A DNA stretch of 5,206 nucleotides from JTS-RE37 sp041743425 (GTDB taxonomy: Bacteria; Bacteroidota; Bacteroidia; Flavobacteriales; Flavobacteriaceae). Shown here one piece after another: positions 4,717 to 5,206 of the stretch (positions are counted from its first letter, which is position 1; every line of letters starts with the position of its first letter). The translations under genes were made by a program, and so were the position numbers. The stretch spans positions 1 through 5,206 of the forward strand of contig JBGTMS010000077.1 in NCBI GenBank assembly GCA_041743425.1, given 5' to 3'. The notes below the pieces were generated by a model. That model was not told where the DNA came from. It was given only the letters and a program-made list of their open reading frames with translations, and did no database searches.

Positions 4717-5206
4717 TTATTTCAGTCTTGCGATAAAGTCGGCGATATAGGTATTGATCTGTTTCGAATTGTATTGCACAATGTATCTGGGATGGTCAAA
4801 AGTGATCAGAGAATCAAAGAAATGATATTCCCGGTTGATGGCTTCAAGATAGCGGGCATTTTTCTTACCAAGGACATAACAAACCGAACGATCGACTCCA
4901 AAGCCGATTTGTTTTTTTAGGCTGTCAATAATAAAATCCCTTACGGCTAAAAATAAGTCCGGGTAATCGTAGTAATTGCAATTCACCCAATTGCCTTTTT
5001 GATTCTGTACAATAAATCCCAAAGGACAGACAGAACTGATATAGAATGCATCATAGAAGGCCCCTGGTCCTCCAAATTCTTCTATCAATTCATATATAAA
5101 AACAGAAGAAGGTTCATGGGTAATCATGGAGGTACTTACAATCCCGCAAATGTCTGATAATCTTTTCGTATCCGTAAACGGAATGCCGGTGGCACCTGCT
5201 CCCAAC
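4717..5206 (-). CDS. SMUG2-like (DUF4918) DNA glycosylase, C-terminal part
   Basis: This is a partial gene. The reading frame runs off the right edge of the window; 162 codons and the stop are visible, and roughly the first 60-80 residues of a family member are missing. The apparent start at 5205 is an internal TTG (Leu), not a real start. The first visible residues, LGAGATGIPFTDTKRL, match the uracil-DNA-glycosylase superfamily loop G-x-G-x-T-G-x-P-F that follows the catalytic NPG motif. FDHPRYIVQY (136-145 of the visible part, His138) matches the second active-site motif, HP followed by basic and aromatic residues. This pairing is characteristic of SMUG2/DUF4918 proteins, which remove deaminated bases such as uracil in base excision repair. 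The catalytic residue of the NPG motif lies outside the window, so activity cannot be judged. The gene converges on the SDR gene, and its leftward end is intact. Confidence 0.82.
   Translation of the reverse strand, partial: LGAGATGIPFTDTKRLSDICGIVSTSMITHEPSSVFIYELIEEFGGPGAFYDAFYISSVCPLGFIVQNQKGNWVNCNYYDYPDLFLAVRDFIIDSLKKQIGFGVDRSVCYVLGKKNARYLEAINREYHFFDSLITFDHPRYIVQYNSKQINTYIADFIARLK

Noticed and set aside
4708..4724. Inverted repeat tgaaat/atttca between the convergent SDR and glycosylase genes as a terminator
   Set aside because: The stem is 6 bp, A/T-rich, overlaps the end of the glycosylase gene and has no U run. It is not distinguishable from chance.

Overview
This window looks like ordinary chromosomal DNA from a member of the Bacteroidota. 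That assignment is inferred from several signs. The leaders in front of start codons are A/T-rich and lack a Shine-Dalgarno sequence. Two secreted hydrolases carry signal peptides ending in the Gln-flanked style common in that phylum. One upstream region has a perfect TAnnTTTG -7 element. The truncated gene at the right edge resembles the SMUG2/DUF4918 glycosylase family, which is best known from Bacteroidota. No rRNA, tRNA, CRISPR array, intact transposase or phage gene was seen.

Layout. Bases 1-461 are non-coding and hold pieces of dispersed, hairpin-forming repeats. At 462-1484 (+) is a secreted esterase of the enterochelin-esterase-like alpha/beta hydrolase type. It runs tail to tail, with a 43-bp gap, into 1528-2445 (-), a second secreted alpha/beta hydrolase of the prolyl-oligopeptidase/acylaminoacyl-peptidase kind. 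Bases 2446-3583 form a gene-free stretch of about 1.1 kb. It contains a possible decayed coding fragment, more copies of the same repeats, and an unusually dense run of inverted repeats. At 3584-3934 (+) is a CsaA-type tRNA-binding protein. At 4057-4689 (+) is an NAD(P)-binding atypical short-chain dehydrogenase. This converges, with a 27-bp gap, on a SMUG2-like DNA glycosylase fragment at 4717-5206 (-) whose N-terminus lies outside the window.

How the genes fit together. There is no clear shared pathway. The two exported hydrolases could both process extracytoplasmic esters or peptides, but they are convergent and so not one operon. The csaA, reductase and glycosylase genes look like independent housekeeping or stress-maintenance genes. 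I found no convincing new multi-gene system. The part least explained by known features is the repeat-rich intergenic DNA. Two dispersed families (here called R1 and R2) and a structured element (R3) occur in it. R1 and R2 also recur at the window's left end.
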